Shown piece by piece: positions 31,649 through 43,825 of a DNA stretch of 64,000 nucleotides (its first letter is position 1; every line of letters begins with the position of its first letter). Source of the DNA: Anniella stebbinsi (Eukaryota > Chordata > Lepidosauria > Squamata > Anniellidae). Location: assembly GCA_029215795.1 (NCBI GenBank), contig JARDYH010000002.1, forward strand, positions 204,639,810 through 204,703,809. Direction: 5' to 3'. A model generated the notes under the pieces. It saw only the letters and a list, made by a program, of their open reading frames with translations. It was not told where the DNA came from and searched no databases. Made by a program: the position numbers and the translations under genes.

Positions 31649-31888
31649 ATTATTACTTTTTTAAAAAATGTAATTAGTAGGATGACCATATGAAAAGGAA
31701 TACAGGGCTTTAACAGTGGAATAGAAAAGGGAATTTCAGCAGGTGTCATTTGTATCCATGCGGCACCTGGTGAAATTCCCTCTTCATCACAAAAGTTAAA
31801 ATTGCAGGAGCTCTGCTCTCTTTTGTATCTGGTCACTCTAGTATAGCTCCTGCAGCTTTAACTGTCATATGGTCACCCCTGTTTCCCA
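31649..31888. other. 240-bp loop of the giant inverted repeat
   Basis: The only stretch between the arms that is not duplicated. It contains a shortened palindromic MITE (about 31672-31878). Confidence 0.9.
31672..31878. mobile_element. Shortened palindromic hAT-type MITE in the loop
   Basis: TAGGATGACCATATGAAAAG at the left and CATATGGTCACCCCT at the right, with the family's inner modules partly deleted (about 207 bp versus about 317). No clear 8-bp duplication is seen around it. Confidence 0.7.
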
Positions 31889-34800
31889 ACATACTGCTTC
31901 CAATACTGTAGGTAGAATATTTGCCTCTTTATGATCTCAAGCCTAAAAAAAAAAAACATTTGTACACACCAGTCTCCTGGTACTGGTCATCCTATTATTA
32001 ATTAATTGTAGCTGATAGGAAAGGGTTAAATCGTGGGAGCTGCAAGGAATTAAGAAAAAAGGAGAGGGGGTTTTGCCATTTTTTGAGCGCTCCTTAATTA
32101 GGGCTGCCCAAATGATAATGGACGGGTGGTGTGTGCGCGCGCGCGGGCGGCGGCGGCGGGCTTGGCAGCGTATCCTCCTGGCTGCCGAGGCCGGGTGTCT
32201 GGAGCGGAGCACGCGCTGTCAGTTGGTGAGCGGAGGGGCCATTGAACGCCCTCCCCATCATCCTCTTCATCATCAACCTACCCCCGCGGCCCAGCGGAGC
32301 ACAACAGCCCGCATTAGGCAAGCCCTTCAGGAGCCTCACAGCAGCCAGGCAGAGCCTCTGCTGCCCAGGAACCGGCCCGCACGCGAGGGCACCGGCGGGG
32401 CGCACACACAACGCCGGCGAGGGGGAGGAGAAGGGGAGGAACAAAGGATCAAAGAGATCGAGAGAGAGTGATCCTTCCTTGCACGCATGGCTGCAAAACT
32501 GAGCTAGGTTCAGCCGTTCTGCTTGAGTAAAAAGTGAAAGCAGACACGAGCCCTGTAATGGATACTAGCAACAGGATCAAAGGGATCGAGATGAGAGAGA
32601 TCCTTCCTTGCACGCATGGCTGCAAAACTCAGCTAGGCTCAGCCGTTCTGCTTGAGTAAAAAGTGAAAGCAGACACGAGCCCTGTAATGGATACTAGCAA
32701 CAGGATCAAAGGGATCGAGACGAGAGAGTGTTTCCTTTTCTTTGCGGGAAGCGGGAGGGGGAAGAGGGGAAGACCGGGCCTCTGTGGAAAATTTTTTGAA
32801 ACATTTTATCTAAAAATTCCATAGCCATCAAATGCCTGGACCTATCATTCTGAAATTTCTGACACATATCTACCCCTAACCCATCTACAAAGTGAGCAAT
32901 GTTCAGACTTCTAACTTTTAAAATAAAAAGGTTATAGGCGTTTCTTTCCTCATTGTTTCAAAAATTAATTGCCACACAAGGCAAGCTCCAATGTTTCTGA
33001 AATTTTACACACATATCAAGTGAAGTGTTCCCTGTAATGTGCCCATGTTTCCTGTTTGTATCTTAAAAAATAAAAAAATGGGAGGCGTAACTGTATTTAC
33101 CCCACTACTACCCATTTTTCTAAAATTAATCGCCATACAAGGCAAGCACCTACGTTTTTGAAATTTCACACACATAGGTCCCAAGGTACCACCTACAATG
33201 TGGCAAAGTTTCATGTGTGTAACTTTAAAAATGACAAAGTTATAGGCATTCCTGCGTATTTATTAAAAAATTAATTGCCACAAAATGCATGCACCAATCT
33301 TTCTGAAATTTCTCACAGATAACTATCCCTAACCAGTCTACAATGCGCCCAAGTTTCCTGTTTGTATCTTCAAAAATAAAAATGTGGGAGGCATAACTGC
33401 ATTTCTCAGTGGGAAAGTGCAATGCAATGATTCCCTATGGGAAAGTGCTTTCCAATGATTCCCTATGGACAAGTACTCTCCAATGAATCCCTATGGGCAA
33501 GTGCTGTCCAATGAATCCCTCATTGTTTCAAAAATTAATTGCCACACCAGGCAAGCACCAATGTTTCTGAAATTTTACACACATATCAAGTGAAGTGTTC
33601 CCTGTAATGTGCCCAAGTTTCCTGTTTGTATCTTCAAAACTAAAAAAATGGGAGGCATAACTGTATTTACCCCACTACTACCCATTTTTCTAAAATTAAT
33701 TGCCACACAAGGCAAGCACCTATGTTTCTGAAATTTCACACACATAGGTCCCAAGGTACCACCTACAATGTGGCAAAGTTTCATGTGTGTAACTTTAAAA
33801 ATGACAAAGTTATAGGTGTTTCTTTCCTCATTGTTTCAAAACTTAATTGCCACACAAGGCAAGCTCCAATGTTTCTGAAATTTCACTCACATATCAAGGC
33901 AAGTGGTACCTGTAATGTGCCCAGGTTTCCTGTTTGTATCTTTAAAAATAAAAAAATGGGAGGCATAACTGTATTTACCCCACTACTACCCATTTTTCTA
34001 AAATTAATTGCCACACAAGGCAAGCACCTATGTTTCTGAAATTTCACACTCATAGGTCCCAAGGTACCTCCTACGATGTGGCAAAGTTTCATGTTTGTAA
34101 CTTTAAAAATGACAAAGATATAAGCATTCCTGGGTATTTATTAAAAAATTAATTGCCACAAAACGCATGCACCAATCTTTCTGAAATTTCTCACAGATAA
34201 CTATCCCTAACCAGTCTACAATGTGCCCAAGTTTCATCCTTTTATCTTTAAAAATGAAAAAGTTATAGGCGTTTTTGTAAAACAATACTTGGCTATGGGA
34301 AAAAGCATTCAAAATGGCGTCCGATCCGGATCGGACCTCGTCGGATCGGATCGGATCGGAGGTTGGTCGGATCGGATCGGATCGGATTTTCCCGATTTTG
34401 GGTCGGATCGGATTCGGATCGTGGATCGGATCCGATCCGATGCACACCCCTAATTTTAATGAATATTTCAGGAGAGATTGTTGACTGTAGTTCTGTTAAG
34501 AATATAAAGAAAAGATCCATCGATATGCAGTGAATAGTATCATTTATATAGGGTTATGTTTTCATTTTTATTTTTATAGTTTCAAAAACATTCTGCAAAT
34601 CTTAGATAGTATTCTCTTGTCTCCCATTGTCTTGTGTGCACTGACATTTACTGTCACTAACAGTATAATCTTATGCATGTCCTCTTAGAAACCCCACTGA
34701 GTTCAATGAGGCTTACTCCCAAGTAAGTGTGAATACCAGCAGAGGCCAACAGGTGGCCCATGGTCTGCATGCAGCCCCTGCTCCTCCCACCAAAGTGTGT

Positions 34801-35885
34801 ATGTGTATATATACATATCTGTCTAAATATAAAGATAACAAAATGGCATCCATAGCTGCCATTTTGAAGCCTGTTTTACTCTTTTAGTGCTCCATAGCTA
34901 CTACGGAGCACCAAACGGGTTGAAATTAGCTTGACAACTTAATTTTGATCCTTTGGGCTTTCTGTTCCCACTCTGCATGCCTTTTTTAAAATTAATTGTT
35001 CGTTTGCTTGTGTTTTCAGTGCTGTGGGGGGGGGGGTCAGTGCTACCTGGGGAAGGGCGGGTAGCAAAAATAACCCCTGGACTTCCCAAAGTTGCCCATG
35101 CTTAGTATATAGTAGTATAGCCTAAAAACTGTAATGGTGAGCCTATCTACACTACTGCTTTAAAACGGTTTATAACAGTTTTAAACTGGTTAATAACGGT
35201 TTAAACCATTTTAAAGCAGCAGTGTAGATAGGCTCGGTATCACTTCTTCAGGTTTCTTCTGGCTGTCTGACCAGGTAATGTGTGAATACCCCTTTTATCA
35301 GTCCACTGTCAGTCAATTTCACAGACCTTGTATCATGAAACAGGCAGTCCTGCAATTCTGACTTTGTACCAAGGAACACAGAACCGGGGATATGCTGCGA
35401 ACCAGTGGTGTGATGGCAAATTCTGAAGTATGGGCACTCATCGTAACTGTTCTCCTAGCCACATCTTCAAGGAGAGTCAGGAAAATACAGACAGCTGTGT
35501 TGATCCAGATCAAAAGCCAGTTCTAGCAGTTCTCATCTCCACCAGGAGCAGCACTTTGGCTCTCAATTGCCTATTCAAGGCCAAGTCACTCCAAAATACT
35601 TCGCATTGCAATGGGGAACAATGCTTTGTTGCTAGGAAAAGTCATTTCCCTGCAGCAACTGTGAGGATTGCAGCTATGTTCAGAGGAAAGACAGAGGGAA
35701 GACTGAGGGAAGTCTGAGGGAGGAGGGGCAACAGATGACATCAGTGTCCCAGCAAGCCTGACTTCCCCCACACCACTGCTGTGTTCATGCCCTAACTTTG
35801 TCTTTGAAAAATGAAGCTTGAAGAGAGCATCCTTTGCAAGCCACACACATTTTCTCCAGAGTTGCTCCTTGCAACTTAAAGTGTG
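31889..35885 (-). repeat. Right arm of the giant inverted repeat (3,997 bp)
   Basis: Inverted copy of the left arm. It carries, in reverse, the left part of the hAT element (to 34453), the copied target site and 1.4 kb of copied host flank. At 35885/35886 it passes abruptly into the true right end of the transposon. The junction shares TGTG with both partners. Confidence 0.95.
35139..35235. repeat. 97-bp palindromic MITE (right-arm copy)
   Basis: Inverted copy of 28303-28399 carried in the right arm. Confidence 0.85.
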
Positions 35886-36133
35886 CCCAAGTTTCATCCT
35901 TCTATCTTTAAAAATGAAAAAGTTATAGGCGTTATTGTAAAACAAAACTTGGCTATGAGAAAAAGCATTCAAAATGGCGTCCGATCCGGATCGGACATCT
36001 GGTCCGATCCGGATCGGACATCTGGTCCGATCCGATCCGACCAGCCTCCGATCCGATCCGATCCGATCCGACCCCCCAGGTCCGATTCTGATCCGCTATC
36101 CGATCCGATCCGGGGGGTCAGTGCACATCCCTA

Positions 36134-36141
36134 ATTAAAAT
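36134..36141. repeat. hAT target-site duplication, right copy
   Basis: ATTAAAAT immediately after the terminal CCCTA, identical to 29077-29084. Confidence 0.88.
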
Positions 36142-36424
36142 GCATCAGATCAGGACAAGAAATTTCACCTATGGGTTTGTAGCTTCCTTGATCTCATGTT
36201 GTATGTGAAAAAATGAATTCATTAGACATCAAAACTATGCTTGCATTTATGAATAAATCTTGATTTCTCTGGAGGACAGGATAATCTATCTCTCCCCCCC
36301 CCCCCCCCGCCCCTTTAAAACTGGTCATTGTTTTGATAACATTTGAATTTTCTCCACTGGCTTAAGAGAATAGATAATTGCTTTAGGTCACATGTAGTTC
36401 TAAAGCAATTTGTTTCCTTTGTGC

Positions 36425-36955
36425 AAAGAATCATAGAATAGTAGAGTTGGAAGTGGCCTATAAGGCCATCAAGTCCAACCCCCTGCTCAATGCAGGAATC
36501 TATCTTAAAGCATACCTGACAGGTGGCTGTCCAGCTGCCTCTTGAATGCCTCTAGTGTGGGAGAGCCCATGACCTCCCTAGGTAATTGGTTTAATTGTCG
36601 TACCTCTCTAACAGTCAGGAAGTTTTTTCTGATGTCCATCAGGAATCTGGCTTCCTGTGACTTGAGCCCATGATTCCGTGTCCTGCACTCTGGGATGATG
36701 AAGAGATCCTGGCCCTCCTCTGTGTGACAACCTTTCAAGTATTTGAAGAGTGCTATCATGTCTCCCCTCAATCTTCTCCAAGCTAAACATGCCTAGTTCT
36801 TTCAATCTCTCCTCATAGTGCTTTGTTTCCAGACCCCTGATCATTCTTGTTGCCCTCCTCTGAACCCCCTCCAGCTTGTCTGCATCCTTCTTGAAGTGTG
36901 GTGCCCAGAACTGGCCACAATACTCAAGATGAGGCCTAACCAGTGCTAGAAAATG
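36425..36955 (-). mobile_element. CR1 LINE 3' end, reverse orientation
   Basis: Minus-strand translation retains the typical CR1 ORF2 C-terminal run with motifs [38 protein letters not shown] and TLEAFKRQLDSHL, followed by the CR1 3' UTR text GTTGGACTTGATGGCCTTAT and ATTCTATGATTCT at the end. It is 5'-truncated like nearly all CR1 copies and has lost the reverse transcriptase. Confidence 0.93.
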
Positions 36956-38658
36956 ATATCAAAAGCAAAACTTTTCATCATGGAAACTGAATGTATAAAC
37001 ATGCAAAAGACTGTGTCTTTAACTCAAAGCACCATCAGAACTACAGGAATAAAATGGAGTTTGCTTCTGCTACCCTGATCTGCTGTGTTTTGGGTGGTTA
37101 TTTGCCCTGCACCAGGCGCTTGACTTTGGCCCCAAGGTGAAGTGCGAACTGCACTACTGCCTGTATTCTAAAATAAAGCTTTGCACAAGTGGCCTCTCGA
37201 AATTCTCCACCTTATTTATGGACAGAGAAATTGGGGGGGGGGGACATTTTCACCATTTTTTTCCAGTTAGAGGAGAAATTCTCCAACAATTTTTCACAGA
37301 TAGGTATCACCATTGGCAAGGCTTGTAGAATAGCTTCCTTCCTTCCTTTTTCCCCCTATGGTTTTTGGTTTTTTTTCTGCTTTGCAAGTGGCAACAGCAT
37401 CAACTGTGTTGGTAGCCTGGTGCCCATTTTGCATCCTCCACAATATCCCATATACCTAGGACCATTCCAGGGTATGGCAGCCGGGGGGGGGGGGGAGAGG
37501 GGGGAATTCAGCCACCATAAAAAAAATAATGAAGAAAATTTGGAGAAAATTCTGCAAAGTATCTTTCTATTTCTAGGGGATAAGAAAAGAAAAATCTCAG
37601 GACTTTTCTAAGAAACATGTCTTCTGAGAAATTCTGGCTCAGAGTTAACATTCCTCAGCGTCTTCCCAATGTCACATTTCTGAGGGCCATGGGTGATTGT
37701 GGATGTATCTCATCTCTAATGCAGGCCCTGGCAACATCACTTCTTCCTGAAAGTCCTGCAGCAGGTGTGTGATGAGTACAAGGCGATGTTGCATCCAGCT
37801 CCAGGGAAAGGGTGGAGCTAATACTGTGCTAAAATCTGCCCTCCAATTTCCTGAAAGTTTTGATCCTCATGAAGGAGCTGTCCATTTTTCAGCTTCAGTC
37901 TCAGCATATTTTATAAATTATTTTGAATGTGTGTTGGTGGTGTTTTCGATCTTACCTTATCACTGTGAGGTGGCTAACGGTACTGTCTGTATTTTTCTTT
38001 CTATTGCACATCCCAACATTGCTCTACAGTCTCCCAGGCTGCCTGCACTTCCTGTTCTGAAAAGGGCCTATGGGAGGAATAGATTCATGATGTCTTCCCC
38101 TGGGCAGAAAGTGTGGGAAGCCAAGGAGAATACAGGCTGTCAGGGAGATTAAAGACAGGATACTCACCCACACTCCTCCATCATCTCATCAGTAAGGTAA
38201 GCACAAGAACCCTGAACCAAGTCCCATGAGAATTTCTCTGAAATTTTTTCTCCTTTGAATTTATTTTCGAAAGCAAATTCTTTTCTATCAAATTGAATGT
38301 GAATGGTTGAAAAATATGTGGGAGGAATTTTTGGCACAGCACTGTTCTAAAATGCCCATGCTCAACCTGTAATCTACTAGGCACTGCTGAAACGGAGATG
38401 CAGTGGTGTTCTCTGGCTTCTGCTAAGAACAGACACAGCTTCTTATGAATGAACCTAAATGGTTTATTTTAATATAAAACACCACCGAGACCCAGAGCTT
38501 CTAACTACTGAATCCACCATCTTAAGAGTAATAACATCAGGAGTTCTTCTTTCCCCACTGCCTCTGGGAGGCAGATGGCCCCTCCTACAAACTCTTCAAT
38601 CACCACACTATTGTCAGCGGACAGTTCTGTATTTGTAGGGCTGTCCAATCTAAGACCA
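36956..38658. other. Intergenic, no gene recognised
   Basis: A and T tracts, a poly(G) run near 37231 and another near 37483, and LTR-like text ending TAAAATAAAGCTTTGC near 37180. No confident gene or element boundary. Confidence 0.4.
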
Positions 38659-38666
38659 GTTTAAAG

Positions 38667-38873
38667 CAGTGGAGGCTGGTGACTCCATTTTATGGGGCTC
38701 TGAATCCATTCCAGGTTTTAGTCAGAACCTGCCAGAATGCTAACAGAGCTATCCAAAGTGCTGAACCTATTTTGGGTTGGGTTTGATAGCTCTTTTAGAA
38801 CCCTGTCTGTTTCTGACTAAAACCCAGAATGGATTTAAAGCCCCAACAAATTTGGAGTCATCAGACTCCACTG
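38667..38873. mobile_element. Palindromic hAT-type MITE with exact 8-bp TSD
   Basis: Ends CAGTGGAGGCTGGTGACTCC and GGAGTCATCAGACTCCACTG are inverted. The interior (CCATTCCAGGTTTTAGTCAGA versus TCTGACTAAAACCCAGAATGG) is also inverted. The flanking duplication GTTTAAAG is exact at 38659-38666 and 38874-38881. The same family has inserted at 61958-62166. Confidence 0.93.
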
Positions 38874-39000
38874 GTTTAAAGTTTATGATTTAAACCATAA
38901 AAAGGGAGATCAGGTGCTTTGAAGTTGCCATGTGCAGTTAGCATCTGGATGGTGGACTGAGCGAGCCTACAGGTTACCTGATCACAGTCTTCCCCACTAT

Positions 39001-39240
39001 AGTGAGATGAGTGTGGTGTAGTGGCTAGAGTGTCGGACTGGGAGTTGGGAGATCTGGGTTCGAGTCCACACTTGGCCATCGAAACCCACTGGGTGACTTT
39101 GGGCCAGTCACAAACTCTCAGCACAGCCTACCTCACAGGGTTGTTTTTGCGAGGATACAATGCAAAGGAGGAGGATTGTGTATGCCGCCTTGGGTTCCTT
39201 GGAAGAAAAAAGGTGGGATATAAATGCAATAATAAAATAA
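39001..39240 (+). mobile_element. Sauria-SINE-like element, complete
   Basis: Head GTGTGGTGTAGTGGCTAGAG, B-box GGGTTCGAGTCC, body CTTTGGGCCAGTCACAAACT, CCTCACAGGGTTGTTTTTGC, and a BovB-like tail GGAAGAAAAAAGGTGGGATA ending in an AATAAAATAAAA run. A full-length copy. Confidence 0.92.
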
Positions 39241-40339
39241 AAACAAATATTTAAATTATGGTTATTCTTTAAAATTTTGCCTATCTATCTATCTATACAT
39301 TAGAATATGCAAATGACAGGCAAATCGGTGTCCTCTTTTTAGTGATCACTCTAGCAGGGAATTATCCATCTCTGCTGACAACAATGGTTGGAATGGGTTC
39401 TTTTGGACTGCTAGTCTGTATCCAATAGCTTTGATTTCATTATTTAATTTTTTTTGCAAGGGTTGGGGGGGGGGACTTAGTTGGTTAATATGAAACTGCC
39501 TTGTAAGTAGATTAAACACACACACACACACACACTTTCATTAAATTGAATAAATAAAGGGCTTAATCTTGAGGCAGACATTTCCTTTGGAACCTGCCTC
39601 AGTTCCAAGGCCAAAGCTCCTATCTCCCATATTGTTTATTAGCTGAGATGGTTTCCTTCATCTGAAGACTGAATTGAGAACCACATTTTGCACATGCTGG
39701 AAGGCATGTGAAAGTTAGTGGGTAAAGCTTCCTGGTAAGTTTGAGCCATTGGAGCCTTTAGTTTTACAAATCAAACAGAGGGAAATTACTATACAATCCT
39801 ATGCATGTCTACTCAGATGTTAGCCCCACTGAGCCAAAGGGACTTACTCCCAGGTGAATGCATGTAGGATTGCATTCACATTCTATACTCAGAAGTAACC
39901 CTCATTGAGTTCAAATGGATATACTCCCCCGTAAATGTGTATAGGATTGCAGGCATACGGTATATATGCCTAGTCAGATGGATGTCTCAGGTTCAATGGG
40001 ATTTACTTTCAGTTTAGTGACCATTGGAGTGCAGCCATAGCCATTTATACTAAGGGGTTGAGTCTACACAGCAACATCAAGAGAAGTGAGAAAAAAAACA
40101 CATATAATGATTAAAGCTGCAATCTGATTCACACTTACCTGGGAGTAATTGCCATTGAACTCAAAGGAACCTCATTGCAAGCACATATGTATAGGATCAC
40201 ACTATGATACCTGATCTGACATTCCTCTCCCCAGTCTGTTCTCTCTCTCTCTCTCTTTTACGTCAAGTGCTTTTTGTTTTAAATAATTACACCCATTCAT
40301 GGAATGTATGTTGCAAAATCCCCAGAGCAGAGTTCTACT

Positions 40340-40948
40340 TTTATTTCAAGTGCTAACTATTGTAAAATGCCAGACAATGGAATGAAGTCTTCTAGATTCA
40401 CATTTAAATCTCTTATTTAAAAAATAAATATGTAGGCACGAAACAGCAACAACAACAACAGCAACAACATGACATGCTGTAATGATACAAATATATTTTG
40501 GCTACAGAAATTACAGTACATTTTTTTTTTTGTTGCTATGAACACAAATTGAGGCACTAGACACCAGATCAACTTGGCGTTGGTAGTGAAGCTGATACAA
40601 TTGCTATAAATTAACAAAATATTTTTAAAATTTCTTTATCACTTTTTTTTGTTTTGCTTTTACATTTGGTGAACATCTTTCACACAACATATCAAATAAT
40701 GTGCTTTGGCGTGAAACGCCACTGATTTCTATTTCTGTATGGAGTTGCCATAGTAGAACCCATCATATACTTGTATATTGTATGTATCGCTGCCATGAGA
40801 GGAAACAAGAACCATTCTTTTAATCAAATTTACAACTCAAAAAATTAATAATAAATAAATAATTATTCAGTACAATGGCTATTTATATTACACTAACTAA
40901 CTTGGCCACTTAAACAAACAAATTTTGACAGAGAATGGCAGGAATGTC
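40340..40948 (-). other. 3' UTR of the minus-strand split gene
   Basis: Follows the TGA at 40949-40951. AATAAA (minus strand) is present at 40340-40345. The stretch is AT-rich and free of recognisable repeats apart from a CAA/TTG-rich run at 40450-40470. Extent is inferred from that signal. Confidence 0.45.
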
Positions 40949-40998
40949 TCATTTACGTCTCCTTTCATACATTTGTGCCGTGTTCCATTCAGAAGATC
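40949..40998 (-). CDS. Terminal coding exon, minus-strand split gene (unrecognised)
   Basis: Minus strand: acceptor GTTTCTTTCTCAG with a strong pyrimidine tract, then the exon. Read in phase with the 24-nt exon at 50491 it gives SSEWNTAQMYERRRK and a TGA at 40949-40951. In the alternative phase 0 it stays open for 34 residues, so phase is not proven. The basic, hydrophilic end would suit either a secreted peptide precursor or a short cytoplasmic tail. I do not recognise the family. Confidence 0.45.
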
Positions 40999-41117
40999 CT
41001 GAGAAAGAAACAAAACAACAACAATGTAGGACACCTTAATTGAATATCATTGATAGCTGAATATAGATCCTGATAAATTAGTCTAGAAACATACGATACA
41101 ATGCGGTGAATATTCCG

Positions 41118-41640
41118 CTATATTCTGCATGGGTCAAGCAGCATCTAGAGCATAGTCTCCAGATCTGGGAATGGCCCACAAATTAAGAAGGACAGTAATG
41201 AACTGGGGAGTGTCTAGAAGCAGGTGAGGAATCTGGAAACCAAGTCTTATGTGAAATGATGAGGAAAGCTGGGTACATTTAGCTTGGAGAAAACTAAAGG
41301 GGGACATGATAGTGGCATTCAAATATCTCAAAGGGCTCACATGTAGAAGATGGAGTTGTTCACAGTTGCTCCAGAGGGCAGGACAAGAATTGGGTGGAAA
41401 CTGTACAGAAGCCAATTTCAGCTAAATTTTAGGAGAAGCGTCCTAACAGCAAGAGCTGCTGGACAGTAGAACAGATCACCTTGGGAGGTGATGGGTTCTC
41501 CTTTGCTGAAGATAGTAATGCAGAGGCCACCTGTCAAGGAAGCTGTAGTTGCATCCTGCATTGTTAATCCTGCATTGAGCAGGACGTTGGATTGGATGAC
41601 CTCCAAGATCCCTTCCAGCTCTACGATGTTATGAAATGTA
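41118..41640 (+). mobile_element. CR1 LINE 3' end
   Basis: Plus-strand text is the standard CR1 3' end: AAACTAAAGGGGGACATGAT, GATAGTGGCATTCAAATATC, GCCACCTGTCAAGGAAGCTG and GATGACCTCCAAGATCCCTTC, then GTTATGAAATG. 5'-truncated and frame-broken. It lies about 120 bp upstream of the terminal exon at 40949-40998 in the gene's last intron. Confidence 0.93.
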
Positions 41641-42049
41641 GGGTTGCTCAACTCCAATTGAAATCAACATCAGTGTAATCTCTCAACAACTAGAGAAAGA
41701 AGTGCTAGAACATTTTCCTGCCCTGATGGTTCTCAAAGGTGCTAAAATGTCTTGATGCGTTAGTATTAGTGCTGAGAACTGGTATCCTCAGGTTTTACCA
41801 TCACCGTTCTGCCTGTTCTATACAAACCTCAGGGTTTCCCCACCATCACCACCACAGCAGAAAAAAATATGTTGGTAATGGCACAGCCCTTTAAGAACAA
41901 GGCTGCTCATGCTACGGTGATCAGCAGCCTCAACTGATGCCTCTGTTGCTGCTGCTGCGTGTGTGTATATATAAGATTGCAGCCTGCCATGCTGACATTT
42001 TCTCTGTAAGGGTTTTTTGTTTCTTTTTTTAATATGGTAGAGCATTCAG

Positions 42050-42380
42050 ATATGTGACCCCCGCATCGCAATCTGAATTGATGCAGCCTGTCAAAAGCTC
42101 ATCCTGTGTTGTGCAGCCGAGATTGCCCATCCGCCCCAGCCTAATTAGGGTTTCAGTGTAAAACCTGCTGTGCCTTGGGCTTTTGCGTCTGCCTCTGTTT
42201 TTCTACCATCGTCCCAAGTTGTGTCTTTTCTGCGTATTTATTTGCATAGTTTTCAATACCCTCTGAATGAGTGCCGGAGTTATTACACACTGTGATGATG
42301 GAGGAGTAGCTTATTCCCCTTTATGTCTGCTCTTGTTAAAATTATTATTAGCTCCTATAAGAATTTAGTCAACCATAATC
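42050..42380. other. Candidate conserved non-coding element
   Basis: Repeat-free stretch with mixed composition and homeodomain-like TTAATT/TAATTAGG cores (CAGCCTAATTAGGGTTTCAG at about 42138) inside the intron of the minus-strand gene. No open frame. Only an alignment could show conservation. Confidence 0.3.
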
Positions 42381-42820
42381 TTATGACAGGGAATGGGAAA
42401 AGACCCTGCTAAAGGCTAAACTCTAAGCTCTAGCAATAACTCCCCCGCTTTCTCCCTTTCCCATTACTGTTCACCATTATGATGCGGATCTTAAAAATGT
42501 AAATGACACTTCTAAAGGCAGAAGACATGGCAATGAAATGTCCACTCCAGAACGCTGTCACGCTTTTACTGAAACATGACTTGCCCCACTCGCAATTGCA
42601 CTGCAACATAGGAATCGCATCTTAATAAGAGTTTGCTCATAACACTGTTTTAGAATGTCCAATAAACAGATTCAACCAGTCATTTATTTAAATGGTAGTG
42701 TCATTATACTGTTGTGCCTTAGTCACCACATATAAATGTATTTAAAAGAAGCAGAATGCCCCCAGGTTCTTTGAACCATGGTCCAGATTCCTGTCAGCAC
42801 AGAACCTAATAGAGACATAG

Positions 42821-43045
42821 GCTGAATTTGGACGACACAATAAGCAACAGGGGGAGGGGAACAATCGTCAGTTGTATTGACTATCATGTCATCCGAATGA
42901 TGCCATAGTCAACTCAGCACTGATCCTAATCCACATCACAGTTGATTCTTTATTACCATGATGTGTGGGGAGTACCCCCTAGATGAACAACTGCAAAGTT
43001 GATTATTACCCCACCATTGACTATCGTGTTGTCCAAATTCAGCCA
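42821..43045. mobile_element. Palindromic MITE, related copy at 57451-57685
   Basis: GGCTGAATTTGGACGACACAA at the left and TTGTCCAAATTCAGCC at the right are inverted. The inner arms CAATCGTCAGTTG and GACTATCGTGTTG match the 57451 copy. There is no coding capacity. Confidence 0.8.
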
Positions 43046-43420
43046 CCATGTGTGTGTGTGTGTAGGGGGTCTGCCCAACACGCAGAGAAAAAATCCCTGG
43101 AATCACCAATTAAAAAGGATCATGCAGTAGGGACTGGAAAGACCTTTGTCTGAGATCCTGACTTGAGTATTAGCTATTAGCTACTACTGCCAGAGCAGAC
43201 AATATTGGGTTATATGGGCCACTCAGAATAAGCCAGCTGTATAGAGCCACTGTGAGTTGTTGTTTGCTTCACTTGAGTTAGTATTGTCCTGCCATCCCCC
43301 TAAGTTGGAACTGACCTCACCCCCTGAGCTTCAGTACAGTTCTAATGGAGCCAGAGCCTTTGGATTATGACTAATTTTACTGAAAAAGACAAAAAGCCTA
43401 TTCAGACAACACACTAAGCC

Positions 43421-43825
43421 ATGGTTAGGCTGCTAACCCTTTTGCAGCAAATAGTGAATGTGTTTAAACTGTGGTTATGTAGTCACCATGGTTAGAAATG
43501 GTTCACGCTACACATTGACCCTGTTCAGATGACACGCTAAGCCACAGTGGTTAAGCATTTTGAGCTAAACATTATGTCTTATCGTGTCATCTGAACCATG
43601 ACTTGGTGTGTCATGTGGACCATCCCTAACCATGGAGCCTACATAACCACGGTTTAAACACATCCAATCACCATTTGCTGCAAAAAGGTTAGTGGCCTAA
43701 CCATGGCTTAGTGTGCTGTCTAAACAGGCCTAGAAAGTTGTGGTTCACATGACACACTATGTCATAACGTTTAGCTCAAAATGCTCAACCATCGTGGTTT
43801 AGCATGTCGGAACAGGGCCACTGTT
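43421..43825. mobile_element. Compound nested palindrome
   Basis: An outer pair (CAGACAACACACTAAGCCATGG / CCATGGCTTAGTGTGCTGTC, right half near 43695) encloses inner pairs such as TTTAAACTGTGGTTATG and CATAACCACGGTTTAAA. A further half-copy follows (AACGTTTAGCTCAAAATGCT near 43765 against AGCATTTTGAGCTAAACATT near 43553). At least two related hairpins are nested or rearranged here. Confidence 0.75.

Larger units (their letters stand above)
29085..36133. mobile_element. hAT-type non-autonomous transposon containing the inverted duplication
   Basis: Left terminus TAGGGGTGTGCATCGGATCGG, right terminus TGCACATCCCTA: inverted copies with one mismatch in 12 bases. The subterminal similarity extends about 240 bp (GATCCG-rich block, AAAATGGC, CATAGCCAAGT, TATAACTTTTTCATTTTTAAAG). 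The flanking 8-bp ATTAAAAT duplication marks hAT-type insertion. No transposase frame is visible, so the element depends on another copy for movement. Its centre has been replaced or expanded by the fold-back structure, because host flank from outside the element lies inside it at 34454-35885. Confidence 0.85.

Noticed and set aside
29017..36134. Mirror-image open frames across the palindrome, including DPIRSDPI-like peptides
   Set aside because: Each frame occurs twice because of the inverted repeat. The DPIRSDPI text is a translation of the GATCCG simple repeat. None has a domain or start context.
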